Below, one piece after another: positions 16,026-24,625 of a stretch of DNA of 64,000 nucleotides; within the stretch, counting starts at the first letter, position 1, and each line of letters begins with the position of its first letter. The DNA comes from Streptomyces antioxidans (GTDB lineage Bacteria; Actinomycetota; Actinomycetes; Streptomycetales; Streptomycetaceae). The translations under genes were made by a program, and so were the position numbers. The notes below the pieces were generated by a model. The model saw nothing but the letters and a program-made list of their open reading frames with translations. It made no database searches and was not told the origin of the DNA. Location of the stretch: assembly GCF_000968685.2 (NCBI RefSeq), contig NZ_LAKD02000102.1, positions 124,001-188,000 of the forward strand, written 5' to 3'.

Positions 16026-17246
16026 ATGGAATACCTCATCCTTGCCGTAGTCATCGCTGTGGTCGCGGTCGCCGCGATCAGCGGGCTCGTGATCAGCGGC
16101 CGCAAGAAGAAGCGGCTGCCCCAGCCCCCGCCGAGCAGCCCCACCGTCACCGCGCCGCCCGCCGAACCGCACGTCGGTGAGGAGGCCGAAACCCCGCGTG
16201 AGGAGCCACGCAGAACCATCGAGGAGGTGGATCTTCCGGGTGCCGGGGCCCCGGCCGCGGAGGCGCCCGCTCCCGCCGCGCCCGAGGTCCCGCCGATCGA
16301 GGTCCCGGAGCCCTCGGCCGGCCGGCTGGTCCGGCTGCGCGCCCGGCTGTCCCGGTCCCAGACCACTCTGGGCAAGGGGCTGCTGACGCTGCTGTCCCGG
16401 GAGCACCTTGACGACGGGACCTGGGAGGAGGTCGAGGACACGCTGCTGACCGCGGACGTCGGGGTGGCGCCGACGCAGGAGCTGGTCGAGCGGCTGCGGG
16501 AGCGGGTGAAGGTGCTCGGCACCCGTACGCCCGATGAGCTGCGCGGGCTGCTGCGCGAGGAGTTGCTGCACCTGATCGGCACCGAGGCCGACCGTTCGGT
16601 GCACACCGAGAGCGGTGTGGGCGCGAATGGTGAGGAGAAGCCGGGTGTCGTCATGGTCGTCGGCGTGAATGGCACCGGTAAGACGACCACGACCGGCAAG
16701 CTGGCCCGGGTGCTCGTGGCCGACGGCAAGTCGGTGGTGCTCGGCGCGGCCGACACCTTCCGCGCGGCCGCCGCGGATCAGCTGCAGACCTGGGGCCAGC
16801 GGGTCGGTGCCCGTACGGTCCGGGGGCCGGAGGCCGGCGATCCGGCGTCGGTGGCCTTCGACGCGGTGAAGGAGGGCATCGCCGAGAGCGCGGATGTCGT
16901 CCTTATCGATACCGCGGGGCGGCTGCACACCAAGACCGGTCTGATGGACGAGCTGGGCAAGGTCAAGCGGGTCGTGGAGAAGCACGGCGCGGTGGACGAG
17001 GTGCTGCTGGTCCTGGACGCCACGACCGGGCAGAACGGCCTGGTGCAGGCGCGGGTGTTCGCCGAGGTGGTGGACATCACCGGCATCGTGCTGACCAAGC
17101 TGGACGGCACCGCCAAGGGCGGCATCGTGGTGGCGGTCCAGCGTGAGCTGAACGTCCCGGTCAAGCTGGTGGGTCTGGGGGAGGGAGCGGACGATCTCGC
17201 GCCGTTCGAGCCGGAGGCGTTCGTCGACGCGCTGATCGACGGCTGA
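16026..17246 (+). CDS. ftsY: signal recognition particle receptor FtsY
   Basis: SRP receptor GTPase that docks ribosome-nascent-chain/SRP complexes at the membrane. The 406-residue protein begins with a true transmembrane helix (MEYLILAVVIAVVAVAAISG), as in other actinobacteria and unlike E. coli, followed by a Pro/Ala/Glu-rich linker and the NG domain. P-loop GVNGTGKTTTTGK starts at residue 213; DTAGRLHTK and LTKLDGTAKGG are the other GTPase motifs. Its partner Ffh is encoded 7 kb downstream. The gene ends at a strong terminator shared with the convergent gene. Confidence 0.97.
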   Translation: MEYLILAVVIAVVAVAAISGLVISGRKKKRLPQPPPSSPTVTAPPAEPHVGEEAETPREEPRRTIEEVDLPGAGAPAAEAPAPAAPEVPPIEVPEPSAGRLVRLRARLSRSQTTLGKGLLTLLSREHLDDGTWEEVEDTLLTADVGVAPTQELVERLRERVKVLGTRTPDELRGLLREELLHLIGTEADRSVHTESGVGANGEEKPGVVMVVGVNGTGKTTTTGKLARVLVADGKSVVLGAADTFRAAAADQLQTWGQRVGARTVRGPEAGDPASVAFDAVKEGIAESADVVLIDTAGRLHTKTGLMDELGKVKRVVEKHGAVDEVLLVLDATTGQNGLVQARVFAEVVDITGIVLTKLDGTAKGGIVVAVQRELNVPVKLVGLGEGADDLAPFEPEAFVDALIDG

Positions 17247-17275
17247 GGCCGTTGGTGGGGGATCACCCGTATCGC

Positions 17276-17313
17276 GCCGGACGGGCCGGGGTCGAACTCC
17301 CGGCCCGTCCGGC
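17276..17313. terminator. bidirectional terminator after ftsY
   Basis: A perfect 15-bp GC-rich stem (17276-17290 and 17299-17313) with an 8-base loop, in the 97-base gap between convergent ftsY and the Prim-Pol-like gene. Confidence 0.85.
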
Positions 17314-17343
17314 GTTTCGCGTAACGGCGTTCCGGCCGCGGGC

Positions 17344-18015
17344 TCAGCTCCCGGCCCGATGGCTCACATAGGCCAGAGTCCCCAGGACCAGCCGGGCGTG
17401 CGGCGGGCGGCCCGCGGTGTCGAGGGTCGGCGGGCGCAGCCAGCGGACCGGTCCGAGGCCGCCGAGGTCCGAGGGCGGGGCGGTGATGTGGTCGCCCGGG
17501 CCCAGGCAGCGCAGATCGAGGTCGGCGTCGTCCCAGCCCATGCGGTACAGCAGCTCGGGGAGTTCGGCGGCGGCGCCGGGGGCGACGAAGAACTGGGCGC
17601 GCCCGTGCGGGGTGGCGGCCACCGGGCCGAGGGGCAGCCCCATCCGCTCCAGCCGGACCAGCGCGTGTCCGCCCGCGTACTCCGAGACCTCCAGGACGTC
17701 GAACGAGCGGCCCGCGGGCAGCAGTACGGCCGCCCCCGGGACCTGCTCCCACGCGGCCGCGGCGGCGTCCAGCGTGGCGCCCGCCGGGACGCCGGAGGCG
17801 AAGGCGAGCGGATGCGCCCCGGGGGAGGGGCAGTCCCGGTCACCGCATGAACATTCGTTTCTGCCGCTCCCCGAGCCCCGAGCCGCCCGCGCGCCCGGCA
17901 CCACGTCCCAGCCCCACAGACCGGTGTACTCCGCCACCGTCGTGGACTCGGACGTACGGCCGCGGCGCCGTGAGCCGGACCGCATATCCCGGATGCCGCC
18001 GATCGTGAAGCCCAT
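17344..18015 (-). CDS. Prim-Pol-domain (bifunctional primase/polymerase N-terminal-like) protein
   Basis: 223 residues resembling the N-terminal Prim-Pol domain of the archaeo-eukaryotic primase superfamily: a C-x-C...C-x-x-PGAHPL metal-like patch (CSCGDRDCPSPGAHPL), a central FDVLEVSEYAGGHAL strand, and GDHITAPPS near the end. Active enzymes carry an Asp-x-Asp at the central strand; here the matching positions read E-V-S-E, so polymerase activity is doubtful. It is a stand-alone domain without helicase. Its position between ftsY and nsdA matches S. coelicolor as I recall it. Function unknown. Confidence 0.75.
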   Translation of the reverse strand: MGFTIGGIRDMRSGSRRRGRTSESTTVAEYTGLWGWDVVPGARAARGSGSGRNECSCGDRDCPSPGAHPLAFASGVPAGATLDAAAAAWEQVPGAAVLLPAGRSFDVLEVSEYAGGHALVRLERMGLPLGPVAATPHGRAQFFVAPGAAAELPELLYRMGWDDADLDLRCLGPGDHITAPPSDLGGLGPVRWLRPPTLDTAGRPPHARLVLGTLAYVSHRAGS

Positions 18016-18465
18016 GCCCCCTCCAACGGGTACCGCTCTCGATGGTTACGAGCGGGAGCGCGGTGATGACGCTCCGTCGCCGATGAGGTGCGGCGGTGTG
18101 CGCTCCGATGTGACGGAAGTGGTGAGGCGCGACCCGCGCGCCCCCACATGCACCCCTTCACCTTTTCCCGTCGCCTCGGTGTCAAGTGAATCGTGGGAAA
18201 CGGCAACCGGGTTCATTCGAAGGGGTGGCGAATGGTGGCGTTTTCGGGAAGCGCCTCGCCGGAGGCGTGATCGTAGGATTACTTTCAGTGCACAGTCCCT
18301 GGAAAGGCGCGCTCACTCGAATGTGAGCTGACGACGGGCGGAGTACGGATCGGTACATGCCACTGGCATGAGGCGGTTCCCGTCCGGACGGTTGATGCGC
18401 TGTATCCCGGGGACAACTGACCGTGACAGAAGGCATTCTGGTGGCGGTCCGGGAAGATTCGTGGG
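18016..18465 (+). promoter_or_regulatory. 450-bp divergent region with two palindromes upstream of nsdA
   Basis: No gene is evident. A perfect 6+6 inverted repeat GCTCAC-N6-GTGAGC spans 18311-18328, and CATGCC-ACT-GGCATG spans 18356-18370. Both lie 95-155 bases before nsdA and look like operator sites. The TCAC...GTGA orientation recalls developmental regulators such as BldD, but the 6-base spacer does not fit that consensus exactly. Promoter hexamers are not obvious. Confidence 0.5.
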
Positions 18466-19980
18466 ATGGGGGCGTTCCGGGTGGGCGACGTCGGTGGCGG
18501 TGCTGGGAAGCGCCCCAATGCGCAACTGGGGTCGTGGTTCGTGCGCAGCGGCTGGTCGAAGGGGGAGCTGGCGCGCCAAGTCAACCGCAGAGCGCGGCAG
18601 TTAGGCGCCCACCACATCAGCACGGACACCTCGCGGGTGCGCCGCTGGCTGGATGGCGAGCAGCCCCGTGAGCCGATTCCGCAGATCCTCTCCGAGCTGT
18701 TCTCCGAGCGCTTCGGCTGTGTGGTCGGCATCGAGGACCTAGGGCTGCGCGCCGCCCACCGGTCACTGTCCGTGTCCGGGGTGGACCTTCCCTGGGCCGG
18801 GCCCGAAACCGTCGCGCTGATCGGCGAGTTCTCCCGCAGCGATCTGATGCTCGCCCGCCGCGGCTTCCTCGGCACCTCGCTCTCGCTGTCCGCGGGCCCC
18901 GCCCTCATCGAGCCCATGCAGCGCTGGCTGGTGCCCTCGACGGGCGGACAGCCCGGCGGCGCCCGGGCGGCCGACGGCGGGCGCGCGCGCCGGGTCTCCC
19001 GGCTCTCCGAGCCCGAGCTGGAGCTGCTGGAGTCCACCATCATGATGTTCCGCGCCTGGGACGCCCAGTGCGGGGGCGGGCTGCGCCGCAAGGCGGTGGT
19101 CGGCCAGCTGCACGAGGTCACCGACCTGCTCCAGGAGCCGCATCCGGACGCGGTCTCCCGGCGGCTGTTCAAGGTCGCGGGCGAGCTCGCCCAGTTGGCC
19201 GGGTGGATGAGTTACGACATCGGGCTCCAGCCCACCGCCCAGAAGTACTTCGTGCTCGCCCTCCACGCCGCCAAGGAGTCCGGCGACCGCCCCCTCGGTT
19301 CGTACGTCCTCTCCAGCATGAGCCGCCAGATGATCCACGTCGGGCGGCCGGACGACGCCCTGGAGCTGATCCACCTCGCGCAGTACGGCAGCCGGGAGAA
19401 CGCCACGCCGCGCACCCAGGCCATGCTGTATGCGATGGAGGCCCGCGCCTACGCCAATATGGGCCAGCCCAGCAAGTGCCACCGAGCGGTGAAGATGGCC
19501 GAGGACACCTTCGCCGAATGCGCCGGGGCCGACGGCGACCCGGACTGGATCCGCTTCTTCTCCGAGGCCGAGCTCAACGCGGAGAACGCCCATTCGTACC
19601 GCGATCTCGCCTATGTGGCCGGCCGCAGCCCCACCTACGCCAAGATGGCCGACCCGGTGATGCGCAGGGCCGTGCGGCTCTTCGGCAAGGAGGCCGAGAA
19701 CGAGTCCGGTCCCCAGCGTTCGTATGCGCTCAACCTGATCGGCATGGCCACCGTCCACCTCCTCCAGGCCCAGCCCGAGCAGGCCGCCGCGGTGGCCCAT
19801 GAGGCGCTGCCGCTCGCCAAGCGGGTGCGCTCGGAGCGGGTCAACAACCGGCTGCGCAAGACCGTGGACACGGCGGTGCGCCAGTTCGGCGACGTACCGG
19901 AGATCACCGATCTCAGTGAGCGGCTGGCCACCCTGATGCCCGACAACCCCGAGACGACGGGTCCCGGCCAGGCCGTCTGA
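18466..19980 (+). CDS. nsdA: NsdA, negative regulator of differentiation and antibiotic production
   Basis: 504 residues closely matching S. coelicolor NsdA, whose loss increases sporulation and antibiotic output. The N-terminal region (NAQLGSWFVRSGWSKGELA, then VRRWLDGEQPREPIPQIL) resembles a helix-turn-helix segment. The C-terminal two thirds are helical TPR-like repeats (LAGWMSYDIGLQPTAQKYF; LYAMEARAYANMGQP). Leu46 is encoded by TTA (18601-18603), the rare codon read only by the bldA tRNA, so translation may depend on bldA. ATG 18466 was used; in-frame GTG 18481 is also possible. It is transcribed divergently from the Prim-Pol-like gene. Confidence 0.9.
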   Translation: MGAFRVGDVGGGAGKRPNAQLGSWFVRSGWSKGELARQVNRRARQLGAHHISTDTSRVRRWLDGEQPREPIPQILSELFSERFGCVVGIEDLGLRAAHRSLSVSGVDLPWAGPETVALIGEFSRSDLMLARRGFLGTSLSLSAGPALIEPMQRWLVPSTGGQPGGARAADGGRARRVSRLSEPELELLESTIMMFRAWDAQCGGGLRRKAVVGQLHEVTDLLQEPHPDAVSRRLFKVAGELAQLAGWMSYDIGLQPTAQKYFVLALHAAKESGDRPLGSYVLSSMSRQMIHVGRPDDALELIHLAQYGSRENATPRTQAMLYAMEARAYANMGQPSKCHRAVKMAEDTFAECAGADGDPDWIRFFSEAELNAENAHSYRDLAYVAGRSPTYAKMADPVMRRAVRLFGKEAENESGPQRSYALNLIGMATVHLLQAQPEQAAAVAHEALPLAKRVRSERVNNRLRKTVDTAVRQFGDVPEITDLSERLATLMPDNPETTGPGQAV

Positions 19981-20036
19981 GCGGCCCCGGCGATGATCGC
20001 GGCACCGTAACGGAGGGCCCCGGACCGCCCACCGCG

Positions 20037-20106
20037 GTTCACCGCCGCGTAACACTCCCGCGTCCTTCGTCACTGCGGCGAAACATCGGGCGGCATTGGC
20101 TGAAAC
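20037..20106 (+). promoter_or_regulatory. GlnR boxes upstream of amtB
   Basis: Two GlnR-type boxes of the form (G/T)TNAC-N6-GNAAC occur: TTCAC (20038-20042) with N6 and GTAAC (20049-20053), and GTCAC (20069-20073) with N6 and GAAAC (20080-20084). A further GAAAC half-site is at 20102-20106, 22 bases on. GlnR is the nitrogen-starvation activator of amtB-glnK-glnD in Streptomyces, so this fits established regulation. Confidence 0.85.
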
Positions 20107-20187
20107 GGCGCTGCGCCAACCTCGAGGCGAATACCGGCCCACCGATGTCCTGCCCGCACGGGCCGTCGCTTCGAGGAGACGTCCACA

Positions 20188-21480
20188 TTGAATGGCGCAA
20201 ATACAGCGTTCGTCTTGATCAGCGCCGCGCTCGTGATGCTGATGACCCCCGGCCTGGCCTTCTTCTACGGCGGCATGGTGCGGGTGAAGAGCGCCCTGAA
20301 CATGCTGATGATGTCCTTCATCTCGCTCGGCGTCATCTCGCTGCTGTGGGTGCTGTTCGGCTTCTCGCTCGCCTTCGGTGATGACATCGGCGGCGGGTTG
20401 CTGGGCAATTTCGACCACATCGGCTTCAAGGGCATCGAGCCCGCCTCGCTGTGGGGCGAGAAGCCGGACGCGATCCCGGTCCTGGCCTTCGCGCTCTTCC
20501 AGCTGATGTTCGCGGTGATCACCCCCGCGCTGATCAGCGGAGCCGTCGCCGACCGCGTCAAATTCGGCGCCTGGGCGCTCTTCATCACCCTGTGGGCCAC
20601 GGTCGTCTACTTCCCGGTCGCCCACTGGGTCTGGCAGGCCGACGGCTGGCTGTTCAAGCAGGAGGTCATCGACTTCGCGGGCGGCACGGCGGTGCACATC
20701 AACGCGGGCGCCGCGGGCCTCGCCGTGGCCCTGGTGGTCGGCAAGCGCATCGGCTTCAAGAAGGATCCGATGCGCCCCCACAACCTGCCGCTGGTGATGC
20801 TCGGCTCCGGTCTGCTGTGGTTCGGCTGGTTCGGCTTCAACGCCGGCTCCGCCCTCGCCGCCGACGAGACCGCGGCCAACATGGCCTTCAACACCCAGAT
20901 CGCCACCGGCGTCGCGATGCTCGGCTGGCTCGCCTACGAGCGCATCCGGCACGGCGCGTTCACCACCCTGGGCGCCGCCTCCGGCGCGGTCGCGGGCCTG
21001 GTCGCCATCACCCCCTCCGGCGCGGCGGTCAACGCCTGGGGCGCCATCGTGATCGGCCTGGTGGCCGGGGTCGTCTGCTCCTGGGCCGTCAGCTTCAAGT
21101 ACAAGCTCGGCTACGACGACTCGCTCGACGTGGTCGGAGTGCACCTGGTCGGCGGCCTCATCGGCACCCTCCTGGTCGGCGTCCTCGCCACCGACGGCGT
21201 CGGCGGCGTGAGCCAGCTGGGCAAGCAGGCCCTCGGCGCCTTCACGGTGCTGATCTACTCCTTCGCCGTCTCCTGGGTCCTGGCCAAGCTGATCGACGTC
21301 ACCATCGGCTTCCGGGCCAGTGAGGACGACGAGCTGGGCGGCGTCGACCAGGCGTTCCACGCCGAGACCGCCTACGACTTCAGCGCGGTCGGCGGATCCC
21401 CCCGTAGTACGGTGCCCGGCGCGGACCAGGCAGGCGCGTCCGCGCCGCAGAAGCCGCACAACAAGAAGGTGGACGCGTGA
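20188..21480 (+). CDS. amtB: ammonium transporter AmtB
   Basis: 430-residue ammonia/ammonium channel with 11 predicted membrane helices. Typical Amt segments are MTPGLAFFYGGMVRVKSAL, the pore histidine in GTAVHINAGAAGLA, and GVHLVGGLIGTLLVG with the second conserved histidine. TTG 20188 follows GAGGAG with good spacing. The C-terminal ~45 residues are polar and Pro/Ala-rich; this cytosolic tail is where PII proteins bind. It overlaps glnK by 4 bases (GTGA), so translation is coupled, and GlnR boxes precede it. Confidence 0.97.
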   Translation: MNGANTAFVLISAALVMLMTPGLAFFYGGMVRVKSALNMLMMSFISLGVISLLWVLFGFSLAFGDDIGGGLLGNFDHIGFKGIEPASLWGEKPDAIPVLAFALFQLMFAVITPALISGAVADRVKFGAWALFITLWATVVYFPVAHWVWQADGWLFKQEVIDFAGGTAVHINAGAAGLAVALVVGKRIGFKKDPMRPHNLPLVMLGSGLLWFGWFGFNAGSALAADETAANMAFNTQIATGVAMLGWLAYERIRHGAFTTLGAASGAVAGLVAITPSGAAVNAWGAIVIGLVAGVVCSWAVSFKYKLGYDDSLDVVGVHLVGGLIGTLLVGVLATDGVGGVSQLGKQALGAFTVLIYSFAVSWVLAKLIDVTIGFRASEDDELGGVDQAFHAETAYDFSAVGGSPRSTVPGADQAGASAPQKPHNKKVDA

Positions 21481-21815
21481 AGCTCATCACCGCGGTAGTG
21501 AAGCCGCACCGGCTCGACGAGATCAAGGAAGCGCTGCAGGCGTTCGGCGTCCAGGGGCTGACCGTCACCGAGGCCAGCGGCTACGGCCGCCAGCGCGGCC
21601 ACACCGAGATCTACCGGGGTGCGGAGTACACCGTCGACCTGGTGCCCAAGGTGCGCATAGAGGTGCTGGTCGAGGACGAGGACGCCGATGACCTCATCGA
21701 CGTCGTGGTCAAGGCGTCCCGCACCGGAAAGATCGGGGACGGCAAGGTCTGGAGCGTCCCCGTCGAGACCGCGGTCCGCGTCCGCACCGGGGAGCGCGGC
21801 CCGGACGCCCTCTGA
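21477..21815 (+). CDS. glnK: nitrogen regulatory protein PII (GlnK)
   Basis: 112-residue trimeric PII signal protein. It carries the T-loop signature YGRQRGHTEIYRGAEY with Tyr51, the residue adenylylated by GlnD in Streptomyces (uridylylated in E. coli), and the C-terminal GKIGDGKVWSVPVETAVRVRTGE element that binds ATP/2-oxoglutarate. It regulates AmtB by direct binding and signals nitrogen status. GTG 21477 overlaps the amtB stop. Confidence 0.97.
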   Translation: MKLITAVVKPHRLDEIKEALQAFGVQGLTVTEASGYGRQRGHTEIYRGAEYTVDLVPKVRIEVLVEDEDADDLIDVVVKASRTGKIGDGKVWSVPVETAVRVRTGERGPDAL

Positions 21816-21855
21816 CGCCTACGGACCACCAGTGGCATGCGGACAGGGAGCCGAG

Positions 21856-24429
21856 TTGACGGAAAGCCTCGAGACCACGAACCACAGCACCGACTCGGGG
21901 CCCGGCGGCTACGCGGCGGCGCGGCTGCGACTCCTCCAGGAGGAGTCGCGGTCCGGGCCGCCGCGCCGCACCGCGCTGGCCGGTCTCACCGACCAGTGGC
22001 TGGCCGCCCTGCTCAACGGCGGCGCCGAGACCGCCGGGATCGACCGGGGCGTCTCCCTGGTGGCCGTCGGCGGCTACGGACGCGGCGAACTCTCCCCGCG
22101 CAGCGACCTCGATGTGCTGTTGCTGCACGACGGCTCCGCCGACCGTTCGGCCCTCGCCGCGCTCGCCGACCACATCTGGTACCCGGTGTGGGACATGGGC
22201 CTCGCCCTCGACCACTCCGTACGCACCCCCGACGAGGCCCGCGGAACGGCCGCCGAGGACCTGAAGGTCCAGCTCGGCCTGCTCGACGCCCGCCACATCG
22301 CGGGCGACGCCGATCTCACCGCCGATCTGCGCACCACCGTCCTCGCCGACTGGCGCGCCCAGGCCCCGCGGCGGCTGCCCGAGCTCCACGCGCTGTGCCA
22401 GGAGCGCGCCGAACGCCACGGGGAGCTGCAGTTCCTGCTCGAACCCGATCTGAAGGAGGCCCGCGGCGGGCTCCGCGACGCCACCGCGCTGCGCGCCATC
22501 GCCGCCTCCTGGCTCGCCGACGCCCCCCGCGAGGGGCTTGACGACGCGCGGCGGCGGCTGCTGGACGCCCGTGACGCGCTCCATCTGTCCACCGGCCGCG
22601 CCACCGACCGCCTCGCCCTCCAGGAGCAGGACCAGGTCGCGGGCGCCCTGGGGCTGCTCGACGCCGACGCCCTGCTGCGCCAGATCTACGAATCCGCCCG
22701 GATCATCTCCTACGCGTCCGATGTCACCTGGCGCGAGGTCGAACGGGTGCTGCGCGCCCGTTCGGCCGCCCGGCCCCGGCTGCGCGCCCTCCTCGGCGGG
22801 CGCGGCGGGCGCGGGGGCCCCGGAAGCGGCGCGGACACGGGGGAGCGCAGCCCGCTCGCCGAGGGCGTGGTGGAGCAGGACGGCGAGGTGGTGCTGGCCC
22901 GCGCCGCACGCCCCGACCGCGACCCCGTGCTCCCCCTGCGGGCCGCCGCGGCCGCCGCCCAGGCCGGACTCCCGCTGTCGCCGTACGCCGTAAGGCGGCT
23001 GACCGCCGCCGCCCGGCCGCTGCCCGTGCCGTGGCCGCCCGAGGCCAGGGAGCAGCTGATCACGCTGCTGGGCGCGGGCGAGTCCACCGTCGGCGTGTGG
23101 GAGGCGCTGGAGGCCGAGGGGCTGATCACCCGGCTGCTGCCGGACTGGGAGCGGGTGCGCTGCCGTCCGCAGCGCAACCCCGTCCACCGCTGGACCGTGG
23201 ACCGGCATCTGGTCGAGACCGCGGTCCGGGCCAGCGCCCTCAGCCGCCGGGTCGGCCGCCCCGATCTGCTGCTGGTCGCCGCGCTGCTGCATGACATCGG
23301 CAAGGGCTGGCCAGGTGACCACTCGGTGGCCGGGGAGACCATCGCCCGCGATGTCGCCGCCCGTATCGGCTTCGACCGCGCGGACGTCGCGGTCCTCGCC
23401 ACCCTCGTACGCCACCATCTGCTGCTTGTCGAGACCGCCACCCGCCGCGACCTGGACGACCCGGCCACGGTGCGCTCGGTCGCCGAGGCCGTCGGTGGCG
23501 CCACCACCCTGGAGCTGCTGCACGCCCTCACCGAGGCCGACGCCCTCGCCACCGGCCCGGCGGCCTGGAGCGCCTGGCGCGGCTCGCTCGTCGCCGACCT
23601 GGTCAAACGGGTCTCGGCGGTGCTCGCGGGTGAACCCGCGGACGACTGGTCCACCCCGCAGCAGACCACGGCCGAGCAGGAACGCCTCGCGGTCGAGGCA
23701 TGGCGCACCGGCGGCCCGGTGCTGGCCCTGCACGCACGCTCCGAGGCACTGCCGCCCGGCGAAACCGGCCTCCTTACGGAAGTCACCGAAGGGCCACCCG
23801 AGGAGGGGCCCAGCGGTCAGGAGCCGATCGGCGTGGAACTCCTCATCGCCGTCCCCGACCAGCTCGGAGTCCTCGCCACCGCGGCCGGTGTCCTGGCCCT
23901 GCACCGCCTTACGGTGCGCGCGGCGGACCTGCGCGCCGTCGAACTGCCGTCGGACCTGGACGCGGCGGACACCGTGGGCGGGGTACTGCTCCTGAGCTGG
24001 CGGGTGGCGGCCGAGTACGGCTCCCTGCCACAGGCCGCCCGCCTCCGGAACGACCTGCTCCGCGCCCTGGACGGCTCGCTCGACATCGTCGCCCGCCTCG
24101 CCGAGCGCGAGGCCGCCTACCGCAAGTACCCGCGCCGCCGCGGGGTGCACGCCCCACCACCCCGGGTCACGGTCGCCCCCGGCAGCTCCCAGCTCGCCAC
24201 CGTGATCGAGGTCCGCGCCCAGGACGCCCCCGGCCTGCTGCACCGCATCGGCCGCGCCCTGGAAAACACCGGCGTCGCGGTCCGCAGCGCCCATGTCTCC
24301 ACCCTCGGCGCCAACGCGGTGGACGCGTTCTATGTCACAGACGACTCCGGCGCCCCCCTGAAACCCATGCACGCGGCCGAGGTGGCCCAGGAAGTCGAAC
24401 GAGCACTGACCAGCCCGCCCGTGGCCTGA
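21856..24429 (+). CDS. glnD: PII nucleotidylyltransferase / uridylyl-removing enzyme
   Basis: 857-residue bifunctional enzyme that modifies and demodifies GlnK; in Streptomyces it is an adenylyltransferase. The nucleotidyltransferase motif is GGYGRGELSPRSDLDVLLL near residue 75. An HD domain for demodification has HRWTVDRHLVETAV and LLHDIGKGWPGDHS. Two C-terminal ACT domains for glutamine sensing are VELLIAVPDQLGVLATAAGV and VIEVRAQDAPGLLHRIGRA. TTG 21856 with AGGGAG upstream was preferred; in-frame GTG 21832 is an alternative. It ends at a GC-rich hairpin. Confidence 0.95.
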   Translation: MTESLETTNHSTDSGPGGYAAARLRLLQEESRSGPPRRTALAGLTDQWLAALLNGGAETAGIDRGVSLVAVGGYGRGELSPRSDLDVLLLHDGSADRSALAALADHIWYPVWDMGLALDHSVRTPDEARGTAAEDLKVQLGLLDARHIAGDADLTADLRTTVLADWRAQAPRRLPELHALCQERAERHGELQFLLEPDLKEARGGLRDATALRAIAASWLADAPREGLDDARRRLLDARDALHLSTGRATDRLALQEQDQVAGALGLLDADALLRQIYESARIISYASDVTWREVERVLRARSAARPRLRALLGGRGGRGGPGSGADTGERSPLAEGVVEQDGEVVLARAARPDRDPVLPLRAAAAAAQAGLPLSPYAVRRLTAAARPLPVPWPPEAREQLITLLGAGESTVGVWEALEAEGLITRLLPDWERVRCRPQRNPVHRWTVDRHLVETAVRASALSRRVGRPDLLLVAALLHDIGKGWPGDHSVAGETIARDVAARIGFDRADVAVLATLVRHHLLLVETATRRDLDDPATVRSVAEAVGGATTLELLHALTEADALATGPAAWSAWRGSLVADLVKRVSAVLAGEPADDWSTPQQTTAEQERLAVEAWRTGGPVLALHARSEALPPGETGLLTEVTEGPPEEGPSGQEPIGVELLIAVPDQLGVLATAAGVLALHRLTVRAADLRAVELPSDLDAADTVGGVLLLSWRVAAEYGSLPQAARLRNDLLRALDGSLDIVARLAEREAAYRKYPRRRGVHAPPPRVTVAPGSSQLATVIEVRAQDAPGLLHRIGRALENTGVAVRSAHVSTLGANAVDAFYVTDDSGAPLKPMHAAEVAQEVERALTSPPVA

Positions 24430-24500
24430 GGGGCGGGTCGCATCCCGGCCCCCTCCGGCCTTTGAGGAGCGGGGTCCGGGTCGGAGCCTCGGCGGGGGCA

Positions 24501-24517
24501 CGGGGGCGGAGCCCCCG
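24501..24517 (+). terminator. terminator after glnD
   Basis: A perfect 7-bp stem (24501-24507 and 24511-24517) with a GGA loop lies 72 bases past the glnD stop. The stem is short but entirely GC-rich. Confidence 0.6.
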
Positions 24518-24625
24518 GAACAACAGTCGCGTCGCAAACCCGGGGGCAGACCGTTCGCACGACGGGCGGATACCCTTGGAGGCCGACCACCGACCCGACA
24601 TCCGACCGAAGGATTCGCGACCACC

